Positions 21,601 through 31,741 are shown, numbered from the stretch's first letter. The stretch: 64,000 nucleotides of DNA from Progne subis subis (GCA_022316685.1 JAKJHU010001329.1:16871-80870), one strand, 5' to 3'. Notes: generated by a model not told the origin, from the letters alone. Numbers and translations: made by a program.

Positions 21601-21984
21601 ATTTAATTCCCTTCAGGAAAGTCTTTTGGGAAAGGGAATGAAATCTTGAAAACAGGGAACAAAGCCCCTAACAAACCCTCAGGAGTGGAGATATGATGAG
21701 AAAAACTGTGAATGAAAAATAATGAGAAATCAGGGGCAGTGAAAAGGACCAACACTAGCCAAACGTACTCCAATTCAGATGCTGAAATCAGGCAAGAAAG
21801 GTAAATAAAAGATGAGGAAAAGAAATGAAGAAATGCAAGCATTGAGTGAAAATGGAAAATTTTGAAAGCCTGTAAAAAACACAAGGTGAATAGGATGACA
21901 TGAAGTGCAGGGAAAGGGACAGAAGCTTGCCCAATTAATCTTCATTGAAATCACAAGATTTCATTCCCTTTCTTGAAATGAAAG
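18640..21984 (+). repeat. Satellite array, nine monomers in alternating long/short order
   Basis: The landmark GGACCAACACTTG (with variants) recurs at about 18696, 19087, 19440, 19844, 20206, 20619, 20968, 21378 and 21746. Spacings are 391, 353, 404, 362, 413, 349, 410 and 368 bp. Long and short monomers strictly alternate, giving dimers of about 744-778 bp. Long monomers carry an extra segment (ATTCCCTTTCC ... AAAGTCTTCCTTT). The array is AT-rich with purine bias on the plus strand; open frames on the minus strand are by-products of this. A 20-bp A run lies at 20121-20140. Confidence 0.85.
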
Positions 21985-22017
<33 letters not shown>

Positions 22018-22134
22018 TTTCTCTTTCTTTCTCTTTCTTTCTTTCTTTCTTTCTCTTTCTTCTTTCTTTCTTTCTTTCTTTCTTTTCTTTCTTTCTTTCT
22101 TTTCTTTCATTCTTTCTCTTTCTTTCTTTCTTTT

Positions 22135-22173
<39 letters not shown>

Positions 22174-22239
22174 CTTTCTTTCTTTCTTTCTTTCTTTCTC
22201 TTTCTTTCTTCTTTCTTCTTTCTTTCTTTCTTCTTTCTT

Positions 22240-22277
<38 letters not shown>

Positions 22278-22350
22278 TTCTCTCTTTTACTCTTTCTCTC
22301 TTTCTCTCTTTCTGTCTTCCTTTTCTTTCTTTTCTTTCCTTCTTTCTTCT
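21985..22350 (+). repeat. (CTTT)n/(CT)n microsatellite, about 366 bp
   Basis: Almost pure pyrimidine on the plus strand: CTTT units with CTT and CTCTTT variants and a CT run at about 22241-22270. It starts inside the last satellite monomer, at that monomer's AAAGTCTTTCTTT motif. Confidence 0.95.
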
Positions 22351-22489
22351 GCCATTACCCTCCCAAACTCACTGCCACTCCACCTCAGCCCTGCTACGCA
22401 ATTGCTACAAGCACCAGCACCTACCCAAAACTGTCTCTTGCTTGCTTGCCCTCTACACCAACAGCAAAAACACCCCATATATCCCCCAT

Positions 22490-23048
22490 TTATATTGCTA
22501 CCCCTCCACACCTTCACAAAACCCCTCACACTGCAATCCCCACATTACACTGCTCCATGCCATGCCATGCCAGGCCATAGTATGCTATGTCTTCTGGCCA
22601 CCAAGTCCCCTCCAAAGCCCTTGCACACTTCCAGCCATTCCAGGCAGCCGCAGCTTTTCTGCCCACTTTGTGCCAAGGCCCCATTACCCTCCCAGGGAAC
22701 AAGTCCATCCCTACATCCCATCTCACTTTGCCTCCAAGCAGTGTCCAGCCATGGCCTGTGTCCTGGCACTGCAGGCCCTTGGCAAGAGTCTCTCCCAGCC
22801 AGCAATTCCTGCTCTTCCCTGCTCTGGGGCAGCAGCTGCAAGTTTATTTCCTCCCTGGGCCACTGCCTCAGCCCCAAGCCAGGGCCGGGACCTTTCCCCA
22901 GAGCTCTGTGGCCACTGCAATGCTCACAGCTGCGAGGCTGCTGCAGCTCCAGGAGCCTTTGGACATCCTTCCAAGGGATGCCCAGGCTGCCACTCTTGTG
23001 CTGTCTGTGCAGGGCAGGGCCTGCACTCCATGATCCTGCTGCCTCCTG
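22490..23048 (-). repeat. Repeat R, copy 2 (inverted)
   Basis: Reverse complement matches 24181-24712 nearly throughout, including the CATGGCATGGCATGG stretch at one end and CAGGATCATGGAGTGCAG at the other. Confidence 0.8.
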
Positions 23049-23293
23049 CCCAATTCGGCCTTGGTGTTTCCTCCAGGCGCAACCAGAGCTCTTGGGGCCG
23101 CGTCAGGAGTAGCACAGCCCCAACGTTCCCCTCTCTGGGACATCACCGTGCTGGCAGCTCCAACATTCCCCTCTCTGTGACACCATGGCTGGGGGCAGTT
23201 CCAATGTTCCATGCCTTGGAGATGCTCCAAGGGAAGCATCCAGAGCCACACACACTCATCAAACTGACTGGCCATTGAGCACCCTGGACTTGG

Positions 23294-24180
23294 TGTAAGA
23301 GTCGTCTGAAGTTCCCCTCATTTGCCTCATGATCATCATAAGGACCCCGAGGACCCCACTGCAGTTCTGGCCTGCTCGAGGTGGATGCTTGCCAATCATC
23401 TGCAGGTGCATTTTCCTGTGTCACCACGCCACGGTACACTGGCTTTGAGCAGTGTAATGACAGTTCTGTACCTGAAGATTGCACTGCTGCATGGTCCCTG
23501 CTTCATGAAAATAGCCTATGAACTTCCCCACCTCTTGGCCAAGTGGACTTTCTGGGGTAACTTTGGTAGTCCCCCACATCTGCTTCAGAGCCACCGTGAC
23601 AGATGGAGATCAAAGCCCCCTCCCAAGGACTGAGACTGAGACCTCTGTACAAAGCCCCTCTCAAGGACTGAGACATGAGACCCCTACAACCCCAAGACAG
23701 GGGCTGGGGCTGACTTAACCAAAGTGAGATGTTTGCCTGCATGCGTGGTCATTGGACCAAGAGGATAATGGCTCTCGCTTGCTGCTGAGAACATGGACTA
23801 ACTGTTGTCCCTCGTGGCTTCAATATACTTATTGTATTACTTGTTCCTCCCCCCCGCAAGGGAGGGACTATAATAAAAACCCCTGAGTTAACCAGAGATT
23901 TTGAGAGAGACTCCCCCCAATGTGAAAGGCACACCCATAAACAGGAACACCAGGATTTCATCTCCATGTTTGGTAGCTATATTCCCCTTTTTCCTCTCTC
24001 TCTTTCTCTATCTCTTCCTCTCAACTCCTAATCCCTCTATCACATTTGCTATGGGCAATCAATAAAAAGTGCATTAGGTTCTGATTCCTACTGAAATCCC
24101 CTCTGTGCTGTGTTTTTGCACTCTGAGGATCAGTAAACAAACCATTACGACCGCCGCTTGTATGAGCAGTTTGTAATAGA
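23294..24180 (+). mobile_element. LTR of the class I ERV family (copy 2)
   Basis: Starts TGTAAGAGTCGTC; AATAAA at 24061-24066. High similarity to 17350-18230, same orientation, no internal ERV sequence beside it. It is followed by repeat R as in copy 1, which suggests that LTR and flank were duplicated as one block. Confidence 0.75.
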
Positions 24181-24712
24181 GGCAGCAGGGATCATGGAGT
24201 GCAGGCCCCCTGCCCTGCACAGACACGCACAACAGTGCAAGCCTGGGCATCCCTGGGAGCGGTGTCCAAAGGCTTCTGGAGCTGCAGCAGCCTCGAAGCT
24301 GTGAGCATTGCAGTGGCCGCAGAGCTCTGGGGAAAGGTCCCGGCCCTGGCTTGGGGCTGAGGCAGTGGCCCAGGGAGGAAATCAGCTTGCGGCTTGTGGC
24401 CCAGAGCATGGAAGAGCAGGGCAGTGGTGGCTGGGAGAGCCAGTTGGCAAGGGCCTGCAGGAACAGGACACAGGCAATGTGTTGATGTTTCTTGGAGGCA
24501 AGGTGAGCTGGGAATTGGGGCTGGACTTGTTCCCTGGGAGGTGGTGGGGCCCTGGGCCAGAGTGGGCAGAAAAGCTGCGTCTGGCCTGGAATGGCTGGAA
24601 ATATGCAAGGGATGGTGGAGGGGACTTTGTGGTCGGAAGACATGACATGGTATGGCCTGGTATGGCATGGCATGGAGCAGTGTAATGTGGGGATTGCAGT
24701 GTGAGAGGTTTT
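24181..24712 (+). repeat. Repeat R, copy 3
   Basis: Same orientation as copy 1 and longer; it ends where the first 3.95-kb tandem unit starts. Confidence 0.8.
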
Positions 24713-26506
24713 GTCTCTCAAAAGAACCAGCACAAGCAGGGATGGGGCAAGCACGTGGAACTGTGACTTTGCACGTGGCCAGGGCAGCCCCACTGCAAGA
24801 GCAGCCTCTCCAGCGCTTCACAGCAGCCTGGTGCCTGGCAGCAGTTGATGGGGAGGAAATGACTTGGGTGGCCACAGGGCCCAGCCTGTGTGGCCGTGCC
24901 CGTGTGGCCGTGCCTGCGCCATGCTGCAGGCAGGGGCTGCCTGGTGCTGGCTGTGGATTGCCCACGAGTGAGGCCATGGCCGCTCCCTGCAGTCCCATCC
25001 CTGCCCGATTTCCCCTTTGCCCAGGGAGGCTCAAGGGCAGGCAAGTCCAGGCTCAGGAGCTGATGCGGCCCACTGCAGAGTGTCCTCTGGCTCACCTGGA
25101 GGCAGCCAGTGGCAGCTCTGGGGCATGTGAGGGGCGCTGGGGCTGTGACCCCCCACTGCCACCAAAGGCTACGGTGGCTGCCTTGCCGGCACGGTGGGCT
25201 GTGGAGCACACTTTGTGGAGCAGAGGGGACACAAGGCAGTCATCCACTGAAGGGCTAGCCTGTGTGGGAAGAGCGGGCAGAGTGAAGGGACGCAGGATGC
25301 TGCGAGTGGGGCAGTTGAAAGCAACAGCTGAGGAGAGCCGAAAGGCCAAAGAGAGCAGAAGAACTTGTTGCACACGAGGAGTGGGGGCTGAAGGTGGTGT
25401 GCTGGCCTTTTGCCGGTGCCTCAGAGGGACCGGCAAACCTGAGCACGTGAGGCAACGGGAAACAAAGACACGCAGAGCTCCTTATGCGTCCAGAGAACAT
25501 GTGCCTCTTGCTGTGTGGGCAGCTGTGTGAGCTGCTGCCAAGAGAGCCAGGGGCTCTGAGGGCAACGCCGTCCCTGCTTCCCTCAAGGGGAAGGACAGCA
25601 CAGCTGCCGGAGCTGCTTGCCAGGGTGCGTGCGCTTTTCATCGCTGCCTTGCAGCAATGGGTTGGGAGTGGCCAGTGCCCGGAAGCCAAGCTGTCCCTCT
25701 CACCGCTGTTGTGACTCGCAGCAGGCTGGAAGCCAGCGCTAGCACCGGCCGGCTGCTGCCCCTGCCTGGCGACAGCAGAGGCTGGCACGGGCAGCCTCTT
25801 GCCAGACTGCAGGTGGCCCAGGCAGGACTGGGCTTTCCATCGGCAGAGATGCCCAAGGGATGGGGCCGGGCCCATGCGAGCTGTGGCCATCACTCTGGTG
25901 ATCCAGCGGCAGCAACTAATCCTTGCCCACTTACAGCAGCTGGGACTGAGCAGCCAGACACGTAGCCTGAGCCTGTGGAATGAAGCTGCTCAGGCAGGGC
26001 CAGACCTGGAGCAGGGCTTCCACTCCTGGTGTGGCCGGCACATCAGGCCATGCAAGTGTTGCAGCTGGTGCAGAGGAGGCCAGCAGGTTTCTAAGGTGAG
26101 CAGATCTCCTGTGGAGACAGCTTGAGAGAGAGTTGGAGCTGCTCAGGCTGGAGAAGAGAAGGTTGTGGGGAGATCTCCCAGTGCCTTGCAGTGTGTGCCA
26201 GGAGCTCGTCGGGAGCTGCAGAGGCATTGTGTGCCAGCAATTGTAGTGATAGGCTAAGGGGTTGGAGCTGGCAGGCAGGTGGGGAGAGCTGTCTGGGCAT
26301 GGGGAACTGCAGCCGCCTTTGTGTCTGCAGGATCTTCTCTGGCACAGGGCAGAGGCTGTTCCCAGCCAGCAGTTCCACAGCCTTGGGGGAGCCATGGGCT
26401 GGGCATTGGTGGCACCTGACCTCTTCCTGATGTGGCCCGGGCTCCTGGGAGCGCTTGGCTGCCACGGCCTGGGCTCCCCTTTTCAGTGGCAGGCCTTTCC
26501 TGGCCA
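24713..26506. other. Non-coding 5' part of tandem unit 1
   Basis: GC-rich sequence repeated in units 2 (28676-30458) and 3 (32614-34265). No gene recognised apart from a CR1 piece and the weak divergent ORF. Long antisense open frames (for example 24718-25209 minus) recur in all units but reflect shared ancestry and GC content. Confidence 0.5.
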
Positions 26507-26507
26507 T
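26091..26507 (-). CDS. Candidate divergent ORF opposite gene copy B (uncertain)
   Basis: A 138-codon ORF starting 188 nt from the ATG of copy B, in the opposite direction. It shares short peptide blocks (CHQCPAH, PEKILQ) with the ORF opposite copy A. Its distal half runs into CR1 sequence. A regulatory element conserved at DNA level would look the same. Confidence 0.2.
   Translation of the reverse strand: MARKGLPLKRGAQAVAAKRSQEPGPHQEEVRCHQCPAHGSPKAVELLAGNSLCPVPEKILQTQRRLQFPMPRQLSPPACQLQPLSLSLQLLAHNASAAPDELLAHTARHWEISPQPSLLQPEQLQLSLKLSPQEICSP
26095..26200 (+). mobile_element. CR1 fragment in unit 1 (copies at 30045-30150 and 33960-34065)
   Basis: TTGGAGCTGCTCAGGCTGG followed by AGAAGAGAAGG matches the conserved CR1 3' region. 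Because it is present in all three units it predates the tandem duplication. Confidence 0.6.
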
Positions 26508-26558
26508 CAGTGCCCTGGTGCCTGAGTGGGTCTTGCTGGCCCTGAGGCAGGCGGTGCT

Positions 26559-26694
26559 GTGAGGTCACAAATGGCGTGACAGCGGCCTGAGGCTGGGCTG
26601 TGATGTCACGCCGTGTGGCGGCCCCAGCATTGTGAGGTCACCGGGCCATCCCTATATAAGGCGGGCCGGCCCCACAGCCGCCAGTGCAGTGGCG
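26559..26694 (+). promoter_or_regulatory. Promoter of gene copy B: CRE-like sites and TATA box
   Basis: TGAGGTCAC (26560-26568), TGATGTCACG (26601-26610), TGAGGTCA (26633-26640) and TATATAA (26653-26659). The TATA box is 42 nt before the ATG, so transcription should start just upstream of it. Confidence 0.65.
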
Positions 26695-27666
26695 ATGGCA
26701 CGTGTCGGAGCCGTGAGCGACGTCAGCGTCCTGCTGGCTGCACTTGCCCTGCTGCTGGCCACGGTGGCTGTCCGCTGGGTCATTGGCCACCGGGCACGGC
26801 AGGGCCGGCAGGCCGGGACTCGGAGGCCGCGCAAGCAGCTCGGGGGCCGGGCCAGGGGCCCAGGCAGGAGCCCAGGAGCCCCTGTGGCTGCCAGGGCCTC
26901 CGGGCCTGGCACGAGCCCTCAGAAGCGTCCCGATGCTCCCGCCACTTGCCCCAAGGGACCTGGCAGCTGCGGCCCCTGCGTCAGCGTGGCCAAGGAGCTG
27001 CAGGGGCTGATGCTGCTGCTCCGGGCTCACCGTGGGACATGGGCTCCGCTTCATCCTGCCATGTGGCGGGCGCTGTGGGCGCACCTGCAGCAGCTGGGCA
27101 AGCGAGGCCACCTGCCCTGCTGTGTCTCGTCCCGCTGCTCCGGGCCCTTCCGTGCCTGTGAAAGGCTCCTCCCAGCCAGAGGGGCCATTCCTGGCACAGC
27201 CTCCAGCCCTTCCTGGAGATTGTGTTGGACACCAAGCATCCCTGGGAGAAGCTCGGGCCGGTCCAGATCCAGCCTTCCGGGAGCTTCCACCGCCCCTGAC
27301 GGCCTCCAACCCTGCAAGTCCCTCCCTGCTCTCAAGCGCCTCCCTCCCTCGCAGAACCTCCCCAGCGCCGAGACGCCGCCTCTCTCCCAGCAGCTTGCCA
27401 CAGCCTCCATCCCTGCTGAGAGCCCCCAGCCCTTCAAGATCCTGTGCCTGCCAAGACCCGTCCCTGGCGCCCAGTTCCTGCCTCCCTCCCACACATTCCC
27501 TCCCGGAGGCCTCCAGCCCTCCCGGCCTCTCAGGAAACCCTCCGCGCCTGCGCACCCTGAGCAAGCGCTGGACACCTCCTCCTGCTCCCTTCCACATCAA
27601 CAGCATCCCGTGCACATGGAGAGCCCCGGCGTGTCCCAGGGCACTGACACGGCCAGGGAAAGCTAG
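26695..27666 (+). CDS. Unrecognised one-exon membrane-anchored protein, family copy B
   Basis: 323 codons starting MARVGAVSDVSVLLA. The ATG at 26695 is preferred over an in-frame ATG 63 nt upstream because the TATA box lies between them. Regions: hydrophobic anchor (about 11-32), Arg-rich tract (about 35-80), conserved block with CVSVAKELQGL, MWRALWAHLQQLGK and GHLPCC (about 96-145), then a Pro/Ser-rich tail with repeated short units. It is nearly identical to copy C but ends 41 residues earlier, because a TGG codon of copy C is TAG here. Function unknown; the promoter suggests CRE-dependent, perhaps germ-cell, expression (inference). A long antisense ORF (26638-27903) is present but has no support of its own. 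Confidence 0.65.
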   Translation: MARVGAVSDVSVLLAALALLLATVAVRWVIGHRARQGRQAGTRRPRKQLGGRARGPGRSPGAPVAARASGPGTSPQKRPDAPATCPKGPGSCGPCVSVAKELQGLMLLLRAHRGTWAPLHPAMWRALWAHLQQLGKRGHLPCCVSSRCSGPFRACERLLPARGAIPGTASSPSWRLCWTPSIPGRSSGRSRSSLPGASTAPDGLQPCKSLPALKRLPPSQNLPSAETPPLSQQLATASIPAESPQPFKILCLPRPVPGAQFLPPSHTFPPGGLQPSRPLRKPSAPAHPEQALDTSSCSLPHQQHPVHMESPGVSQGTDTARES

Positions 27667-27936
27667 GAAGCACAAACAGGAGCCCAGTTGGAGAAGGAGA
27701 GGCATTCCCAGGAGCAGGTGGTTGAGCCACAAACCATCCTGCAGCCCCCAATGTCCAGCGCAGGGCTCCCAGGATGCTGTGCCTGACTCAGGCAGCAACA
27801 GCCCCAGCTCGGTGGCACAGACGGCGCCCACGAGACCATGGGGCTTGCGTGGTCTCCAGGAGGCTGCCCCGAGACGGTCCCCGCAGCCCAGGCAGGTGGT
27901 CACAGGCCTCGGAGAGCCCTTCCACCCTAGGTGTTA

Positions 27937-27942
27937 AATAAA
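27937..27942 (+). other. Poly(A) signal of gene copy B
   Basis: AATAAA in GTTAAATAAATTAGCC, 271 nt after the copy B stop. The same block follows copy C. Confidence 0.6.
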
Positions 27943-28675
27943 TTAGCCTTTCCCCAAAGAGCTGTGGCAGTGTTCCTGCTGGGAGAGGGCTCTTTTCTTC
28001 CCAGGAACTGGCTCAGGGCTGGGCTTGCCTACAGGCTGGGCTTGCCTACAGGCTGGGGATGCTGGGCCATTCCCAACGACTCGCTTTAAACTCCTGTTTG
28101 TCCTCTGAGGCTGAGCAAGTATCACGTGCAACCCTCACCCGTGTTGTTGTCATTTCCACTAACAACCTTCTGAGAGAGATGCCTGCGGGGCTGACCCATC
28201 TACCAGTGCTTGGAGGCTTGGTAGGGACACAGTTACCGCCCCACTCTGCTTGTCCAAACGCTCTGCTGCCCATCCTTGTAGGAGCAAGTGTTAGAGTGTG
28301 TTCATTTGGTTGATACTGTGTTTCCTTTTGATCTTGGTGTTTGGGATGTTTTCTTCCCTGTTCCCCTTGGAAAGTGGAGCACCTTGTTTGTCCCTGCTTC
28401 GCTGCGCTCATCCCCTAGGCTGGAATGGAACCCAAGTCTGTTCCACTCCCAGCTTCTCCCTGATCGGGGAGTGGCTTGTCCCTGCCTCTAGGCCCTTCCC
28501 CGCTCTGGGAAAAAGGCCTGCGACTGCCAGCAGCTCTGTCTCTCTGGCACCGGTGGGGACGGGGAAGGAGCTAAGGAAGAGCTGCGGCCGGCAGGGCAGG
28601 AGCCCAGAATCAAGCCATGATATGCCCCAGGACAGAGGGCAAGCTCGGGGCCTTTTGCCATCGACGCTCATCTGG
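27943..28675. other. 3' flank of unit 1
   Basis: Repeated as 31898-32613 in unit 2. A 143-codon plus-strand ORF with a hydrophobic start (28298-28729) is conserved in both units, but near-identical duplicates give no evidence of selection; not called as a gene. Confidence 0.4.
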
Positions 28676-30222
28676 GTCTCTCAAAAGAACCAGCACAAGC
28701 AGGGATGGGGCAACTACGTGCGACTGTGACTTTGCACCTGGCCAGGGCAGCCCCGCTGCAAGAGCAGCCTCTCCAGCGCTTCACAGCAGCCTGGTGCCTG
28801 GCAGCAGTTGATGGGGAGGAAATGACTTGGGGGGCCACAGGGCCCAGCCTGTGTGGCCGTGGCCATGTGGCCGTGCCTGCGCCATGCTGCAGGCAGGGGC
28901 TGCCTGGTGCTGGCTGTGGATTGCCCAAGAGGTAGGCCATGGCCGCTCCCTGCAGTCCCGTCCCTGTCCGATTTCCCCTTTGCCCAGGGAGGCTCAAGGG
29001 CAGGCAAGTGCCGGCTCAGGAGCTGATGCTGCCCACTGCAGAGTGTCCTCAGGCTCACCTGGAGGCAGCCAGTGGCAGCTCTGGGGCTCGTGAGGGGCGC
29101 TGGGGCTGTGACCCCCCACTGCCACCAAAGGCTACGGCGGCTGCCTTGCCGGCGCGGTGGGCTGTGGAGCACACTTTGTGGAGCAGAGGGGACACAAGGC
29201 AGTCATCCACTGAAGGGCTAGCCTGTGTGGGAAGAGCGGGCAGAGTGAAGGAACGCAGGACGCTGCGAGCGGGGCAGTTGAAAGCAACAGCTGAGGAGAG
29301 CCGAAAGGCCAAAGAGAGCAGAAGAACTTGTTGCACATGAGGAGTGGGGGCTGAATCTGTGTTCTGGCCTTTTGCCAGTGCCTCAGAGGGACTGGCAACC
29401 TGAGCACGTAAAGCAATGGGAAACAAAGACACGCAGAGCTCCCTATGTGTCTGGAGAACATGTGTCTGTTGCTGTGTGGGCAGCTGTGTGAGCTGCTGCC
29501 ATGAGAGCCAGGGGCTCTGAGGGCACGCTGTCCCTCTTTCCCTCGAGGGGAAGGACAGCACAGCTGCTGGAGCTGCTTGCCAGGGTGCGTGCGCTTTCAT
29601 CGCGGCCTTGCAGCAATGGGTTGGGAGTGGCCAGTGCCTGGAGCCAAGCTGTCCCTCTCCCGGTGTGTGACTCGCAGCAGGCAGGAAGCAGCGCTAGCAC
29701 GGCCGGCTGCTGCCCCTGCCTGGCAACAGCAGAGGCTGGCACGGGCAGCCTCTTGTCAGACTGCAGGTGGCCCAGGCAGGACTGGGCTTTCCGTCGGCAG
29801 AGATGCCCAAGGGATGGGGCCGGGCCCATGCGAGCCGTGGCCATCACTCTGGTGATCCAGCGGCAGCACTAATCCTGCCCAGTTACAGCAGCTGGGACTG
29901 AGCAGCGAGGCACGTAACCTGAGCCTGTGGAATGAAGCTGCTCAGGCAGGGCCAGACCTGGAGCAGGGATTCCACTCCTGGTTTGGCCAGCACATCAGGC
30001 CATGCAAGTGTTGCAGCAAGTGCAGAGGAGTCCAGCGGGTTGCTAAGGTGAGCAGATCTCCTGTGGAGACAGCTTGAGAGAGAGTTGGAGCTGCTCAGGC
30101 TGGAGAAGAGAAGGTTGTGGGGACATCTCCCAGTGCCTTGCAGTGTGTGCCAGGAGCTCGTCGGGAGCTGCAGAGGCATTCTGTGCCAGCAATTGTAGGG
30201 ATAGGCTAAGGGATAGGAGCTG

Positions 30223-30459
30223 TCAGGCAGGTGGGGAGAGCTGCCTGGGCATGGGGAACTGCAGCCGCCTTTGTGTCTGCAGGATCTTGTCCGGCACAGG
30301 GCAGAGGCTGTTCCCAGCACGCAGTGTCACAGCCTTGGGGGAGGAATGGGCTGGGCACTGGTGGCACCTGACCTCTTCCTGATGTGGCCCGTGCTCCTGG
30401 GAGAGCTTGGCTGCCACGGCCTGGGCTCCCATTTTCAGTGGCAGGTCTTTCGTGGCCAT
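30223..30459 (-). CDS. Candidate divergent ORF opposite gene copy C (uncertain)
   Basis: A 78-codon ORF at the same 188-nt distance as in unit 1, shortened relative to it by a stop. Same peptide blocks (CHQCPAH, PDKILQ). Same doubts as for the unit 1 ORF. Confidence 0.2.
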   Translation of the reverse strand: MATKDLPLKMGAQAVAAKLSQEHGPHQEEVRCHQCPAHSSPKAVTLRAGNSLCPVPDKILQTQRRLQFPMPRQLSPPA

Positions 30460-30510
30460 CAGCGCCCTGGTGCCTGAGTGGGTCTTGCCGGCCCTGAGGC
30501 AGGCGGTGCT

Positions 30511-30646
30511 GTGAGGTCACAAATGGCGTGACAGCGGCCTGAGGCTGGGCTGTGATGTCACGCTGTGCGGCGGCCCCAGCATTGTGAGGTCACCGGGCCA
30601 TCCCTATATAAGGCGGGCCGGCCCCACAGCCGCCAGTGCAGTGGCG
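30511..30646 (+). promoter_or_regulatory. Promoter of gene copy C: CRE-like sites and TATA box
   Basis: Same order as in copy B: TGAGGTCAC, TGATGTCACG, TGAGGTCA, then TATATAA at 30605-30611, 42 nt before the ATG. Confidence 0.65.
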
Positions 30647-31741
30647 ATGGCACGTGTCGGAGCCGTGAGCGACGTCAGCGTCCTGCTGGCTGCACTTGCC
30701 CTGCTGCTGGCCACGGTGGCTGTCCGCTGGGTCATTGGCCACCGGGCACGGCAGGGCCGGCAGGCCGGGACTCGGAGGCCGCGCAAGCAGCTCGGGGGCC
30801 GGGCCAGGGGCCCAGGCAGGAGCCCAGGAGCCCCTGTGGCTGCCAGGGCCTCCGGGCCTGGCACGAGCCCTCAGAAGCGTCCCGATGCTCCCGCCACTTG
30901 CCCCAAGGGACCTGGCAGCTGCGGCCCCTGCGTCAGCCTGGCCAAGGAGCTGCAGGGGCTGATGCTGCTGCTCCGGGCTCACCGTGGGACATGGGCTCCG
31001 CTTCATCCTGCCATGTGGCGGGCGCTGTGGGCGCACCTTCAGCAGCTGGGCAAGCGAGGCCACCTGCCCTGCTGTGCCTCGTCCCGCTGCTCCGAGCGCT
31101 TCTATGCCTCTGGCAGGCTCCTCCCAGCCAGAGGGGCCATTCCTGGCACAGCCTCCAGCCCTTCCAGGAGATTGTGTTGGACACCAAGCATCCCTGGGAG
31201 AAGCTCGGGCCGGTCCAGATCCAGCCTTCCGGGAGCTTCCACCACCCCTGACGGCCTCCAACCCTGCAAGTCCCTCCCTGCTCTCAAGCGCCTCCCTCCC
31301 TCGCAGAACCTCCCCAGCGCTGAGATGCCGCCTCCCTCCCAGCAGCTTGCCACAGCCTCCATCCCTGCTGAGAGCCCCCAGCCCTTCAAGGTCCTGCGCC
31401 TGCCAAGGCCCGTCCCTGGTGCCCAGTTCCTGCCTCCCTCCCACACATTCCCTCCTGGAGGCCTCCAGCCCTCCTGGCCTCTCAGAAAAGCCTCTGCGCC
31501 TGCGCACCCTCAGCAAGTGCTGGACACCTCCTCCTGCTCCCTTCCACATCAACAGCATCCCGTGCACATGGAGAGCCCCGGCGTGTCCCAGGGCACTGAC
31601 ACGGCCGGGGAAAGCTGGGAAGCAAAAACAGGAGCCCAGCTGGAGAAGGAGAGGCATTCCCAGGAGCAGGTGGTTGAGCCACAACCATCCTGCAGCCACC
31701 CACCAGTGTCCAGCGCAGGGCTCCCAGGATGCTGTGCCTGA
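30647..31741 (+). CDS. Unrecognised one-exon membrane-anchored protein, family copy C (longest)
   Basis: 364 codons with no interruption, the longest copy and probably the reference form. Same regions as copy B. The extra C-terminal part (ESWEAKTGAQ ... SQEQVV) aligns with the C-terminus of diverged copy A (ESPEVQIGAQ ... SQEQLV), which shows that the ancestral protein extended this far and that copy B is truncated. Differences from copy B cluster just after the Cys pair, where copy B has GPFRACE and copy C has ERFYASG. Single exon, own TATA box and AATAAA at 31892-31897 support a complete gene. Family unknown to me; a SPATA31-like layout is only a hint. Confidence 0.7.
   Translation: MARVGAVSDVSVLLAALALLLATVAVRWVIGHRARQGRQAGTRRPRKQLGGRARGPGRSPGAPVAARASGPGTSPQKRPDAPATCPKGPGSCGPCVSLAKELQGLMLLLRAHRGTWAPLHPAMWRALWAHLQQLGKRGHLPCCASSRCSERFYASGRLLPARGAIPGTASSPSRRLCWTPSIPGRSSGRSRSSLPGASTTPDGLQPCKSLPALKRLPPSQNLPSAEMPPPSQQLATASIPAESPQPFKVLRLPRPVPGAQFLPPSHTFPPGGLQPSWPLRKASAPAHPQQVLDTSSCSLPHQQHPVHMESPGVSQGTDTAGESWEAKTGAQLEKERHSQEQVVEPQPSCSHPPVSSAGLPGCCA

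Noticed and set aside
18838..21884. Many minus-strand ORFs with similar peptides in the satellite
   Set aside because: The similarity is that of the tandem repeat itself; all are short and end randomly.
21945..22580. 211-codon ORF rich in Ser, Phe and Leu
   Set aside because: Direct translation of the CTTT/CT microsatellite.
25255..25893. 212-codon minus-strand ORF in unit 1
   Set aside because: Broken in units 2 and 3 by frame changes; no domain recognised.
28298..28729. 143-codon ORF with hydrophobic start, also at 32236-32667
   Set aside because: Present only in near-identical duplicated flank; no homologue in the diverged copy A locus and no promoter.
29880..30060. Candidate coding exon with a Cys cluster (RPCKCCSKC) and an AAG|GTGAGC donor in each tandem unit
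   Set aside because: Its 3' part and the donor-like site look like CR1 sequence, and no partner exon was found.
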